A stretch of DNA of 64,000 nt from Liolophura sinensis (lineage: Eukaryota; Mollusca; Polyplacophora; Chitonida; Chitonidae): NCBI RefSeq assembly GCF_032854445.1, contig NC_088299.1:4563001-4627000 (forward strand), in the 5' to 3' direction. Below the pieces are notes generated by a model. It did not search any database. It was given only the letters and a program-made list of their open reading frames with translations, and was not told the origin of the DNA. Within the stretch, counting starts at the first letter, position 1, and every line of letters starts with the position of its first letter. A program made the position numbers and the translations under genes. Below, piece after piece: positions 23,694 to 34,136 of the stretch.

Positions 23694-26600
23694 CTGCAGA
23701 GGAAGAAGTTTGTTTATGTATCTATTTGCTTGGTGTTTTACACCGTACTCAAGAATATTTCACTTATACGATGGCTGCCAGCATTATGGTGGCAGGAAAC
23801 AGAGCCCGGGGGAAACCCACGACCATCTGCAGGTTGCTGTCAGACCAAGGGAGAAGTTCCTTCATTTATTTTTTAACATTCTGTATGTGTTTTATGCCAC
23901 ACTCCAAGAAAAAAGAACTTAAAATATGATTGGGTGACTTTCATAACTGGAGAAAACTTTGACACCATGTCAGATACCTAATAAATCTCCTGAGGTACAG
24001 ATTCATCCAGTTCAAAATGCATAAATCTTAACACATAATCCATTTGTTTACTTTGTAATTTCCTTCTTGGTCAATTCAGTATTCATTTTATTTTCATTTT
24101 ATCAGTAAGAGAAACTCCAAAAGAGTTATCTCTGCCCTTTGCAGATAAATCTGACAAATTTGACAAACCTCTTTTTCAACCCTACTTGATACCAAACAAC
24201 CTACTTTTTCAAGCCTGTCTGATGCCCAATATCCGTATTTCAGGTCTTCCTTATACCAGACAAATTTTTTTGTGGCCTGCCTGATACCAGACAAACTTCT
24301 TTTTCAGGCCTGCCTGATACCAGACAAACCTTTTTCCAGGCCTTCCACATACCAGACAACTTCCTCCTGACTTGATCACACAAAATCACCGGTCAATAGC
24401 GGGCTAGTGGTTTAAATGCAGCATACCAGGCAGTGCAAGAAGGGATAACTCTTAATCAGTTATTGTTTCTACAGTACTACAGGTTGTCTGGTCGCAAGCA
24501 TCAAGCTGCAGATGCCAGACAGCACATCCCCAGAACTCTACCATAGCAATAAAAGGGCTTACCTGATAGCAACAAGAGGACACACCTGACAGCAACAAGA
24601 TTACTCACCTGACAGCAACAAGATGACTGAACTGATGATAACAAGATAAATCTCATGATAGCAAAAAAATGACTAGCCTGGTGGCAACAAGATGACTCAC
24701 CTGTTAGCAAAGACTTGCCCAATAGCAACAAGACCCCTAAATGTGAAAGCAACACGATGGCTCACCTGACAACACCAGATCAACCCTGTGTTTTGATGAC
24801 AAAGCCAATTTAGCTGCCTTTGGTTGATGAGCCAAGAGGATTGTGGGATACTTGGGGTTACACATTGCCAAAGCCTGGTCCAGATTCATACGATGGTTTT
24901 TATACCTACATGTAAATAAAACACACATTTATACCCAGATGAATACATGGTACATACAATTTCATGAAAACTAACAAAACCAGCATGCTGTATTTCACCC
25001 AAATTTGGCATTTTTCAGATAACACATTACGCTTTAACCTGATTGATTCATCCACCTTACAGGGCTACTTAAAGAGTCTTTTGTAAAGTTTGATTAATTT
25101 CCTAGCAGAAAAACTTAAGTTTTGGCATCAAAAGTATAATTTCATGGACTTTATGTGGATCTAAAAGTGCAATATTACTTACCAAATGTTAGATGAAATA
25201 TAGAGCTCAGAAAATACATATATCCAGCTAAATATTCAAAATTATACTTTGTAGCAAGCCAGATATGAGGTTCAACAAAGTGATTTATTTCATTCACTTA
25301 TATTATTCCTCAAGAATTTTTCATTTATCCGATGGCTATCAGTTTCATGGGAACCGGAGTGTAAACCACTGACCACTGGAAATTTAATGACAAACTTCCA
25401 CATTTGTTAGACAGTGCATGAAAGTCACACTAACAGTGAAGGGAATCCACAAAATCCGTGCCCAAGGCCAAGTCGAATGGATGGACAGACAGACAGACGG
25501 ACCCAAATTAATATCACACACTGTTCACAAAAGCTTGAGATTAAAAGAATGCTTGGAATAACCAAAGAAAAACATTGCTCTCTGCCATTATAAAACACTG
25601 TTACCTTACCCTATGCGTTCTGCATCTATGTCATTTGTGCCTGCTATACAGATCTGCTCCGCTGGCGCCCACTGGTGGCTTATTTTAGCATTAGCATTGT
25701 CGAGTGCTGTGAATCCCAGTGTTTCCACATACCTCATCCAGTTGTCCACATCCCCTGTGTAATACTCGTGATTCCCTGTCACCCACAAAAATTATCACTC
25801 AACACGAGGTACATGAAGGTGGCAGTCATCTGGTACTGCTCACTTATTTTCTCCTAGCACAAATTCAAACTCCCTCTTCATGGTTCAAAATCAACAACCC
25901 AATAACATCTGTGAGTGTTGTTACACAAAGCCACCTACATGTAGATGGACAGGAACTTGAGATCTGAATATGACATAGGTCTCGCAGTAGTCACTATTTC
26001 ACAGAGTTGTATAGAGTTCACAAAACACTGTCAGCCTGTTTGGTGTATGCTTGTTGCTGACATTGGCAATAGTATCTGCATCATAATTCATGATTTTTTT
26101 CAAGCAAGACATAGTCTTGCATAGCTAAGTATAAAGGCCCACTCTACCATAGTTGATTCTCCCCGTTTATATTGTACCTGGCCAATATACACACAAAATA
26201 CAAGATATCCAGTCAAAATACAAAATATCCACACAAAATGCACGATATCAATATAGAATATCAGAAACAGACGGCATCCACGTAGAACTGAAGATATCCA
26301 TATAGAATACATGTAGAAGATATCCACACAAAATACAAGATATCCATGTAGAATACATGTACAAGATATCCATGTAGAATACACGTACAAGATATCCACA
26401 CAAAATACAAGAATATCCTTGTAGAATATCAGAAGCAAAAGGCATCCACATAGAATTCAAGATATCCATATAGAATACATGTACAAGATATCCACACAAA
26501 ATACAAGATATCCATATACAAGCCAGGAATTAAGAAGCAGGACAAAGAGAATGTCCTGCACCACATATTGTTTTGACAGCGACCAATGTTTGGTAAACGA

Positions 26601-29201
26601 CAAAACTGTCATGTAAATAACATTATAACTTTTTTACTTATGTGGACTAACTGAAACAAATTATTTCCAGGCTTGATACAGAATACAAGGTATCCATACA
26701 GAACGCAAGGTATCCACACAACACACTTAAGGTATCCACACAACACATGAGGTATCTACATAAAACATCAAACATCCACACAGAATACATATAGCACACA
26801 AGGTTTGCATATAGTATACAAAATATCAATATGAGTATAGAACACAAGATATCCTTTACAGAGTTCAAGATATCTAAAGATATCCAGCAGTACCTGTCAC
26901 ATAGAACTTTCCAAAAGTTGTCTGAAGTTGCTGAAGTGGTTCTGCTGCTTTGTGAAGACGATCTACGCTTCCATCAACCAGGTCTCCAGTCAGTACCACA
27001 ATGTCTGAAATATACAAAATAATTTACAATGAAGACATTACACAACATATTTATCTTCACCTGTACCAAATTAACTTGAAGATGTCCAGTCTTTAGGCTA
27101 ACTGACTAACACTTCCACCAGTAAAGTTAACATTAAGTTTATGCTTTACACTGGAAATGAATTGGGGAGCTTTGAGCTCCAACTCCTTCATCATTAAAGG
27201 TAAAAGAAAGTACTGCTGTATCATTGTTAGGCCACAATTTTTGATCACATTTACACTAACACAGTCATTTGGGTTAAAGCATCAGAAAAAGGTATTGAGA
27301 GTCGACGAACGATGGAGAAAACTGAGGGACTAAACGTCTGTGAAATTAAGAAATTCTCGAAGCACAGTGGTGTCACTTGTGGCTACAAAACACGCTAAGA
27401 CAGCTGATCTGTACATCTACAAAAGTTTTCCCACATTTCTGACGTCACATGATACAGCAGGATTCAACTCCCCCCTGAATTTGGAACTCCCCTATTATCC
27501 TCAACAATGGACGTATTAACTAAATCAGACACTGTATTTATTTATTTATTTGATTGGTGTGTTACGCCATAATCAACAATATTTCACTTACCCCTAATGA
27601 CCTGGAATTTCATCCATGACTAACTTGCCCATTTTCCCTGATTCTGAGAGTTCTATTGATTTTAGAAAGATGTTTTAAGATTTGCTTGAAACATGCCATG
27701 ATGTTTTACTGGAAAATTATTTCAGCACCAAAAATAATTCTTCGCGATATTTAATTTATAACTAAGAATGCACATTTTGGCCGAAAGTTTAGTTTATTTA
27801 GGGTATACATTGGCAGTCAGCATCAAGGTGGGAGGAAACAGCGCAAAGCCCAAGGGAAATCCATGACCATCTGCAAGTTGCTGACAGAGGTTCCCACATA
27901 CGGCCAGGAAAGAAGCCAGCATGAGCTGGACTTGAACTCACAGCGATCACATTGGTGAGATGTTCCTGGGTCATTGCGCTGGGCTGGCAAAAAAGAATTG
28001 TATTAATGTCAGAAAAATCTTGGACAACCTTGACTATAACTTTCCACCATCACACCTCTTTATACTCTATTTCTTTCAGTGAATTTCAAGCTGGTTTGCT
28101 CAGGTCTGTGTATATGTATATGTACCTGTGTGCTTGGAGCTTTACATCATACTTACCTGTAGAGATTTTTCAGTGATATGACAACCAGGACGTTTTGTAT
28201 TGTGTCTTCTTGTGGCAAGCTGCCAAAGTAATGTCGCTACTGAAGTATAATACCAAAGACACCAGACATGACACTCCACCCAGTCACATTATACTGACAC
28301 CGGGCCAACCAGACCTGTTTCCTTGCTCTAACCTCTCAGTGCTGAGCACCAAGAAAGGGAGCAACAAGTGCCATTCTTAAAGTCTTTGGTGTGACCTGAC
28401 CTAAGTTTGATCCCAGGTCTTAAAAAAACTTTGCATGTCAATATGTATACCTGGCTGAAGCTGGTTAGTTATCTCCACCACATCCTTGACTTTGCTTCTT
28501 CCCACAGTTGGTCCCAGGTGGATGTCTGACAGCTGGACGATCCGAAAGCCTTCTAAAGATGGAGGCAGGTCCTTGACTGGCACACGAACATGTTTCACTG
28601 TGGGCAATTTGTGAGCCGTGTAAAGACCATAAAACGATATACTTAAAGCATACATCATAGCTGCTAGGGTTCTAAGACGACGCCTGGAGTTGGCGTTGTA
28701 TCTTTTGAGCTGTAGAAGGCGGCCGATACATCCCAATATGCCCATAATAAGCATCCCCGTGATCAAATGGACGAAAGAACCCAGGCATATGTAAGTCACC
28801 ATACTGATGAAAGCCGGCTCCGTGCCGATAAAGTATAAATTTGTTAAATAACTAACATGGCAGCAGATTAGATATACAAATAAAATTATCCTCCACACAA
28901 CAGTGCAAGGAGTCCTAACTCCGAGTGGACCCGATCTCGACAAACCACGTGCTGTTGTTGTTGCATCATCTTTCACTTTCTCCAACTGTTCGGAATGACT
29001 GTCAAAAATTCCACCGAGCCTCCGCCACACATAGCGAGACAAGAAAAACAACACTACTTGGATACCAAAAATGAAGTGAGCTCTGAATATTATGGCCTTT
29101 GTCGAAAAGCTTAAAGACGAAGTAAAGATGTAGACATCTGCTACAATTACAGCAACGACCGAAACCACAACCGCTGTCCAGTTTTTCACGGCGAGCGCCA
29201 T
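23503..29201 (-). CDS. TMPPE: TMPPE: transmembrane protein with metallophosphoesterase domain
   Basis: Five exons joined on the minus strand: 29201-28451, 27004-26894, 25775-25610, 24905-24766 and 23693-23503. All introns are GT-AG, phases agree (1, 1, 2, 1), and the total is 1359 nt or about 452 aa, close to the vertebrate protein. Exon 1 encodes several hydrophobic membrane segments and the first metal-binding motif (SDIHLG, residues ~225-230). Then come GDLVDG (257-262), GNHE (288-291), AHQP (368-371) and GHTHGG (390-395), the full calcineurin-like phosphoesterase set for a two-metal centre. The known family is membrane-anchored; the natural substrate is not established. The ATG at 29199-29201 lies in aaaATGGCGC, a YY1-like context common at housekeeping promoters. 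The joined frame has no internal stop, so the gene looks intact. Confidence 0.95.
23714..23850 (-). mobile_element. SINE family A in TMPPE intron 4
   Basis: tatttgcttggtgttttaca, actcaagaatatttcactta, ccagcattatggtggcagga and cccacgaccatctgcaggtt are present. It is in the same orientation as TMPPE, so its A-rich 3' tail runs into the polypyrimidine tract of exon 5. Confidence 0.85.
24130..24360. repeat. ~33-bp tandem repeat in TMPPE intron 4
   Basis: Unit: tgcctgataccagacaaact followed by tctttttcaggcc, about 6-7 copies of increasing divergence toward 24130. Confidence 0.8.
24530..24765 (-). repeat. ~23-bp tandem repeat derived from the TMPPE exon 4 donor region
   Basis: On the minus strand the unit is catcttgttgctgtcaggtg followed by agt, about 9 copies. 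The copies near 24695-24700 and 24603-24608 keep a perfect gtgagt after cag or a close equivalent. Those near 24562 and 24583 read cag|gtaagc and cag|gtgtgt. The real exon 4 end (ttgtcag|gtgagc) has the same core, so the array appears to have grown from the splice site. Confidence 0.8.
24766..24905 (-). CDS. TMPPE: TMPPE exon 4 (AHQP histidine loop)
   Basis: Acceptor acatgtag|gt and donor ttgtcag|gtgagc. It encodes [11 protein letters not shown] and VDLVLSG. Immediately downstream lies a 23-bp tandem array that resembles this exon-intron boundary. Confidence 0.93.
25290..25400 (-). mobile_element. Degenerate SINE family A in TMPPE intron 3
   Basis: cctcaagaatttttcattta, tccgatggctatcagtttca and gggaaccggagtgtaaacca are recognisable but heavily mutated. 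Confidence 0.5.
25610..25775 (-). CDS. TMPPE: TMPPE exon 3 (GNHE motif)
   Basis: Acceptor gtgacag|gg and donor atagg|gtaagg. It begins with the catalytic GNHEYYTGD stretch and ends within NDIDAERIG. Confidence 0.93.
26176..26520. repeat. ~26-bp tandem repeat in TMPPE intron 2
   Basis: caagatatccatgtagaata followed by catgta, alternating with a shorter caagatatccacacaaaata unit. About 12 units. The YMDILY- and CGYLV-like frames on the minus strand are artefacts. Confidence 0.85.
26678..26880. repeat. ~20-bp tandem repeat in TMPPE intron 2
   Basis: caaggtatccacacagaaca-type units, related to the neighbouring 26-bp array by the shared atatcc/gtatcc core. It ends ~14 bp from the exon 2 donor. 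Confidence 0.8.
26894..27004 (-). CDS. TMPPE: TMPPE exon 2 (GDLVDG motif)
   Basis: Acceptor tatatttcag| and donor acag|gtactg. It encodes residues 251-287, including the GDLVDG metal-binding loop and the strand GKFYVT. The phase is 1 on both sides. Confidence 0.93.
27532..27594 (-). mobile_element. SINE family A, 3' tail fragment in TMPPE intron 1
   Basis: tatttatttatttgattggt, gtgttacgccataatcaaca and atatttcactta. It is separated from its probable 5' part (27805-27990) by ~210 bp of other sequence. Confidence 0.75.
27805..27990 (-). mobile_element. SINE family A, 5' part in TMPPE intron 1
   Basis: tcagcatcaaggtgggagga, tgaccatctgcaagttgctg, agccagcatgagctggactt, gaactcacagcgatcacatt and tcattgcgctgggctggc (head with B-box-like gttcaagtcc on the minus strand). 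With 27532-27594 it could be one copy split by an insertion. Confidence 0.75.
28140..28421 (-). mobile_element. SINE family B' in TMPPE intron 1
   Basis: tttttcagtgatatgacaac, cagtcacattatactgacac, cgggccaaccagacctgttt, cagtgctgagcaccaagaaa, and the tRNA-like head end agtttgatcccaggtct. It is the same type as 57762-58096 but lacks the distal head. Confidence 0.8.
28451..29201 (-). CDS. TMPPE: TMPPE exon 1 (membrane region and first metal motif)
   Basis: 751 nt from the start codon to the donor ccag|gtatac. Residues 1-250 include hydrophobic stretches near 8-30, 33-55, 100-125, 130-160 and 180-200 (estimated by eye), then the phosphoesterase start with SDIHLG. A SINE ends about 30 bp downstream in the intron. 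Confidence 0.92.
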
Positions 29202-29211
29202 TTTCGTTCAA
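29195..29211 (-). promoter_or_regulatory. YY1-like motif over the TMPPE start codon
   Basis: The reverse strand reads cgaaaATGGCGCtcgc, matching the AAnATGGCG core of YY1 sites that often sit just downstream of transcription starts. It suggests the start site is very close upstream. Sequence match only. Confidence 0.45.
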
Positions 29212-29510
29212 AGGTAAACAGTGGTCAAAGGGAAGTCACTCTCATCGCATATCATAAAAACACAGTCCAATTCATTTATCTGCCCTTGTTTAACGTGACG
29301 GACGATTAGCGGTCAGAGTGGATTATACTTCTCCAAATTTCCAAAGTATTTTTCCATTAAAAGGAGAACAATGCTTCTCAAATTTATGTACCATACCTAT
29401 TGCATGTAACTAACAAACTTCCCAGTTAGTTATGTACGAGTACAAGTACATCATTATAGCAGAAAGTTTGTCAAGAGCTTACCAAAAGTCAGCGGTTTTA
29501 CCCTGGGCAC

Positions 29511-29808
29511 TGTATGGCGGTTTGATGGAGAGAACAACGCCATGAAGTAGGAAACAGACAGGACGTATATTCTGTATCAACAACATGGAGGAAGCTCCCC
29601 TACAATCACCTGATAGCAGCGCCACTGAATATAGTTAAAATTATTTCATTTGAATAGTGGATGCCACATTTTCCCTCTCGTTTAAACGATAGAACTAAAT
29701 ATATGTTAGCATCCACGACTTAAAACTAAGTACGAATCACATTGAATAACTGACTAAAGAATGAAATCGAACTCTGTCCGTAAACATCGATTTAAACAAT
29801 GACAAAAC
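29511..29808 (-). repeat. 3' LTR of the Gypsy-type element
   Basis: Shares long blocks with 33368-33660: tttgatggagagaacaacgc, gttagcat(c)cacgacttaaaact and taaacatcgattta. It lies 310 bp upstream of the TMPPE start codon in the same orientation. Confidence 0.85.
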
Positions 29809-30054
29809 ATCTTGCCAATACATTTTAAACGAACAGATCCCATAGGTGCTTTTAACATATCCTATAGTGTTCACTACATTCTCATCTATAAAGTAAGAAG
29901 CATTCCTGACACAACCTCAGTTACTTTCAGTTTAAACGTTCAATTGTTTATGTCCGTCACAAAGTCTTTTGCCCACACCGGCGGTTGCCTGATTCGACAA
30001 CTACCAGCTCTCGCTTTTGGAGTAACCGCCGGTACAATGTGCAGACAGTTTCCA

Positions 30055-30470
30055 TTACCCTGACATTCTGAAATCTTCAAACCATTTCGACCATTTCCCC
30101 ACCCGATAAAAGAGCTTGGAATTGGTACATTGCAAACAGAGGTGTTTTTCATTCCATTTTTGACCATTTGCTAACACATAAGGATGTGAGCCAACTGGTT
30201 TCACAATCTTTATAAGAACAGAAAATTTTCTTTCCGCTTGTAGTGTGTGCCAGGGTTTCTTGATTCTAAACGATGCACCAGCTGTAAGGGAACGAGGTTT
30301 CACACAGTGACGTCTGTCAAATGCTTCTTTCGATCGGGCTTGTTGCTGTTTTACTCGTTCATTAATCTCATAATCGGGGGTTTTCAGACGATTCGCATGT
30401 TGTCGCATGTCGCGTTGCCCGAGATAAGTGCCCAGAAATTCGGTCACGCTTTATAGGACGTTTCACGATT
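30055..30470 (-). pseudogene. Integrase C-terminal and downstream remnant
   Basis: A broken frame with YEINERVKQQQARSKEAFDR, typical of the stretch after the integrase core in Gypsy elements, followed by a poorly conserved tail. Confidence 0.7.
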
Positions 30471-30478
30471 CTCGCAAG

Positions 30479-30890
30479 TTACAGATTTTCTCTTAAAATG
30501 CGATTCAAGCGTTCAACCTCGCTGTTTCCTTCAAGGTGGTACACAACGGAAAATCTATGTCTGATATTACGTTTACGGAGGAAACTTTCAAATTCCTCGC
30601 AGACTAATTGAGGGCCGTTGTCCGTTACGATTTCATCAGGGTAGCCTTCTCTGCTGAAAACAGCGAGTATAAAGGAAATCGTTGTTTTGGCCATGATAGG
30701 CAAATTCCAGCCATTTACTTCTAGAGTCAATCGTAGATATCATGTATCTCTTGTTAGCTGGCTCATTAAAGTTAGGGCCTACAAAATCTAGTCCAAGTTT
30801 TTGCCAGGGTTTCTCCGGGATCGGAACTGGTTGTATCGGTGCAACTCGTCTAACCGCGGATTTATTAGCCAATTGACATGTAACTCAGTT
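30479..30890 (-). pseudogene. Retrotransposon integrase core remnant
   Basis: Two overlapping frames carry the D,D,E core: KLGLDFVGPN (first Asp), IVTDNGPQ (second Asp) and GNSEVERLNR (Glu). A frameshift near 30640-30730 separates the first Asp from the other two. Confidence 0.85.
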
Positions 30891-31190
30891 ACGGATTGCC
30901 TCCTGGACCTGTTTGTCCATTTTCGGCCACCAGTCGTTTAAGCCTACTTTCGTTCGCACAAGGCCCTGATGGTTTTCACCATGAGCGCATTCAATCAACT
31001 ATGGTATCAGAGAGGATGGCGGCACAATCCTCTGATCGCGAAAAATCACGACGTTATGAACAGAAAGTTTATCTCTGATGTAAAAGTATGGTTGCAAATC
31101 ACGATACACCTGCTTCTTTGCAGTCGGCCATCCCCAATTAATTACTGAAATCAACCGAGAGCAAACTGAATCCCGATCAGCAGTTTCGAG

Positions 31191-31346
31191 TTATTCGGAC
31201 TGAGTAACAACTGAATCAACTCCGATTGCACAGACTGTGTCACAATCGTCTTCATCTAACGCTTGACCTACTATCTCACTTGGCAAGCGTGATAGAGCAT
31301 CAGCCACTTTATTGGACCTTCCAGGTCTGTGTTCAACCGTGTAACT
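31191..31346 (-). pseudogene. RNase H C-terminal remnant
   Basis: YTVEHRPGRSNKVADALSRL is the conserved segment at the end of Gypsy RNase H. The upstream part is cut by the SINE at 31347-31527. Confidence 0.85.
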
Positions 31347-31527
31347 GTGAGTGAGTGAGTGCTTGGGGTTTAACGTCGCGCTTAACAAGTTTTCAGTCAT
31401 ATGACGACGAAGGACTCCTTAGGCTGAATGTAATGAACTTCCTTGTTGCAGGACGGATTTCCGCCGTTCTTTTATCTAGTGCTGCTTTACTGAGACGCCT
31501 TACAGAAGGCAAGTAAGCTTCCCCGCC
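31347..31527 (-). mobile_element. SINE family B nested in the retrotransposon
   Basis: gtgagtgagtgcttggggtt, taacgtcgcgcttaacaagt, tcagtcatatgacgacgaag, ccttgttgcaggacggattt, acagaaggcaagtaagcttc. The tRNA-like head is missing (5' truncated). It interrupts the RNase H domain and therefore inserted after the retrotransposon. Confidence 0.85.
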
Positions 31528-31870
31528 TAGCGCCTGGTGGTGCTGGCGTAACGTGAAGTGAAGCCCCATCGATATGTGTGCCATTTCTCGACCACTCACA
31601 CACATGCCAGGGCTTTGCGTTCACCGATTGAGTAATTCCGCTCAGCTGCAGTCTGATTGTACTGAGTGCCCCCAAACCGTAACCGCTGGCATCAGTTGTA
31701 ACCGTGACGTCGCGATTGGGGTCCCACAGTGTCAAACCGGGGCTGTGTAGTACGTCTGTCCTGATGTCTTGAAAAGACTGCTCGGCTGCATCTGTCCAAA
31801 TGAACGTTTTGGAGATTTGAATCTCACGCATTGGATCGACTTTTGTGCTGACATTTGGTACAAATTTCGT
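31528..31870 (-). pseudogene. RNase H N-terminal remnant
   Basis: VTVTTDASGYGLGA is the RNase H start with its first catalytic Asp, preceded by a connection-domain-like FIWTDAAEQSFQDI. Downstream frames break repeatedly. Confidence 0.8.
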
Positions 31871-32640
31871 GTAGAAACCGGCGGGACCGAGAAATCAACG
31901 TAGTTTCTGTTGGTTTTCAGGGACAGCAGCATCAACAATACCCTCTTTGTCCAGGATAGAGCCAAGAACTTGTATTGAGGAGACATCAAACTCACACTTG
32001 TCCTTCACTGTCAAGTTTCTGTCCTGTGAGTGTTGAAGTACAACAGGAAGCGTCGCGTCGCGTCCCGTCACGTGACTCCTGATCAGCGCCAAACATTATG
32101 ATTTTATTAATGAAACATTGTACACCGGGAACGTCAGGAAGAATGCTCGACATCATTTTTTGAAAGCATGATGGGGCGGACAAGAGACCAAAACAGACGT
32201 GTTTGTAACGAAATAACCCCTCGTGTGTGATGAACGCAGTGAATTCTCGGCTTTTTCGTCAAGTGATACGCGGATTTTAACTCTAACTGCGTAAATGCCT
32301 CATTCAATATTTCGTAAATGTTGGGCAGAGGAAAATGCTCCGGAACAATCTCCTTATTTAGGGCTCGTAAACATGTGCATATACGCAAAATACCGTTTTT
32401 CTTGTGCGTACGACAATGGGGGGACGCCCATTCGGAAGCATCCGTCCGCACGATGATATCGGAGTCCTCCAGACATCTCAGTTCATCAGAAACGTCGTCA
32501 CGAATCGTAATGGGCAACCGACGGAGTTTGGACTGAACCGGAGTTGTCTGAAAATAAATCTGGAAGTTCAATAACAAACTTGGTCTTATATTCCTCATTT
32601 ACGCTAGGGCTTTGTGTCTTGCCGTCTGAACAGCTGGCCT
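31871..32640 (-). pseudogene. Reverse transcriptase remnant
   Basis: DASEWASPHCRTHKKNGILR, then ICTCLRALN and FPLPNIYEIL, match early RT motifs. ELKSAYH is the catalytic-Asp region with the Asp changed to Glu. The YxDD box survives only as IIMFGAD. Several frameshifts make it non-functional. Confidence 0.85.
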
Positions 32641-32712
32641 GGAAATCTCAGGTGTACAAACATTTGTAGAAAAACATGACAGTGAACAAGACTGAATTGT
32701 GATATCAAGGGC

Positions 32713-32960
32713 CTAGATTAAATCTTTCCCCAACAGATTCGTACCTTGCTCAACAACGATAAAATTGGTGGGGCTACATTTGTCTTTAGATGTAACGTTA
32801 GCCTTAAAACAACCAACCGTAGGTATAGGGTGAGAAGCGTAGCCAGTAACTGAACTTGTATAATTCTGTACAGACTGTCTTAAGAAACAGTTCAACTGAC
32901 AGGATGGAAGCATCTGAGCCTGTATCGATCATCAGATTCTGAGGAACGTTGACTGTCCTC
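32713..32960 (-). pseudogene. Retropepsin-type protease remnant
   Basis: LMIDTGSDASILSVELF (active-site DTGS, near 32909-32926) and, further on, EQGTNLLGKDLI, the usual C-terminal LLG motif. A frameshift lies between them. Confidence 0.8.
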
Positions 32961-33039
32961 CTCTGAGCTTGTTACTTCATGAACTTTGGTCCGGGACTTA
33001 CATATTTCCCTTAATTCCACACGATTAACATTTAACGCT

Positions 33040-33340
33040 TTTGGCAGAGCGGTAACGGGCATTGGCCAGGTGTCGATCTGATCCAGAGCGGTATCAACGT
33101 CTAGGTGAATTTTCTGTAGATTTGTGCACCGAGAGAATGACGTAAAATGGCAGTCTTTTTCTCGTTGCTTACTCCATTTGTACCCGAAGCCATGAAATAG
33201 TTAGTAAACAACCGCTGACTGATTGGAACTCTTTTGAAAGGAGAAAGTGAATGGGTGCGTAAATAATCAAAACGGCCATCAATGGACAAATCAGAAAGTT
33301 TGTAGCAGAAACTGTAATTCAGCTTATGTCCTTGAACTGT
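33040..33340 (-). pseudogene. Gag (capsid N-terminal) remnant
   Basis: The frame with LFTNYFMASG, EKKTAILRHSLGAQIY and a following RKF matches the helical start of Gypsy gag. Only ~100 codons remain before the protease, so most of gag, including any zinc knuckle, has been deleted. Confidence 0.7.
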
Positions 33341-33349
33341 AGTAAATTA

Positions 33350-33367
33350 TTTCGTGATCCTCGTCGC
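33350..33367 (-). other. Primer-binding-site-like sequence
   Basis: On the minus strand, tggcgacgaggatcacg follows the 5' LTR directly, as expected for a tRNA-primed PBS. The primer tRNA is not assigned. Confidence 0.5.
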
Positions 33368-33660
33368 CAAATATGGCCGTTTGATGGAGAGAACAACGCC
33401 GTGCAGTAGGAGAGAGACAGGAGGTGTATACTGTATTAACAACATGGCGGCAATCACGTGATAGCAGCCGCACAGAACATAGTTAGAATTATTCCCCTTG
33501 GATAGCGGATGTCACATTTCCCTCTCATTTAAAAGATACAACTAAACATATGTTAGCATTACGACTTAAAACTATGTACAAATCGCAATGAATAATTGAC
33601 TTAAGAATAAAACCTAACTTCTGTAAACATCGATTTAATTACCATCATAAAAGTGAAACA
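33368..33660 (-). repeat. 5' LTR of the Gypsy-type element
   Basis: Aligns with 29511-29808. On the minus strand it begins TGTTTCAC, with a TG start as expected for an LTR. Confidence 0.85.
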
Positions 33661-33667
33661 TTTTAAT

Positions 33668-33850
33668 CTGATTAATCAGTTGTTGTTTACACACCGTAGT
33701 CAAGAATCTTTCACTTCTACAACACCACAGCGGACAGGCTTATGAGTGGAAGGAAGTAAAAGTGTCTGGAGTAAACCACTAAACTCCAGCAGCTAACTGA
33801 TACACCTCTTGACGTAAAGCCACGGTCTGCTTAAACTGTCTGAGTAAGCG
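33668..33850 (-). mobile_element. Degenerate SINE family A
   Basis: acaccgtagtcaagaatctt, tcacttctacaac and aagtaaaagtgtctggagta are remnants of the family A body, next to the LTR. Confidence 0.45.
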
Positions 33851-34136
33851 AGGCCTGTCTACTATTGATTATTGCTCAATACCACTCCATCCTTAAAAAA
33901 TATCCCAAAGATTCATTGCAGTTCATTCGATTTTCATGTTGTACTAAAGAATATTTCAATTTGTTCATCAGCCAAAATGATCTACAACAGAAACAATGTA
34001 TTTTTACTGCAATTTACACCTTTTTGCCAAATCTATCAGTCACGCATTCCATTTCAGTTTGACTGTCTTGTATTTATGCATGTTATTTTCAGTTTCTCTA
34101 TATATGAAGTATTACATAGGCCTACAGTGTGAAATA

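Larger units (their letters stand above)
29511..33660 (-). mobile_element. Decayed Ty3/Gypsy-type LTR retrotransposon
   Basis: The order on the minus strand is 5' LTR (33660-33368), a primer-binding-like tggcgacgaggatcacg, a truncated gag, protease, RT, RNase H, integrase, then the 3' LTR (29808-29511). That RT-RNase H-integrase order is the Ty3/Gypsy arrangement. All domains are broken by stops and frameshifts, and a SINE sits in the RNase H region. The LTRs differ by many substitutions and indels, so the insertion is old. I see no clear target-site duplication. Confidence 0.9.
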
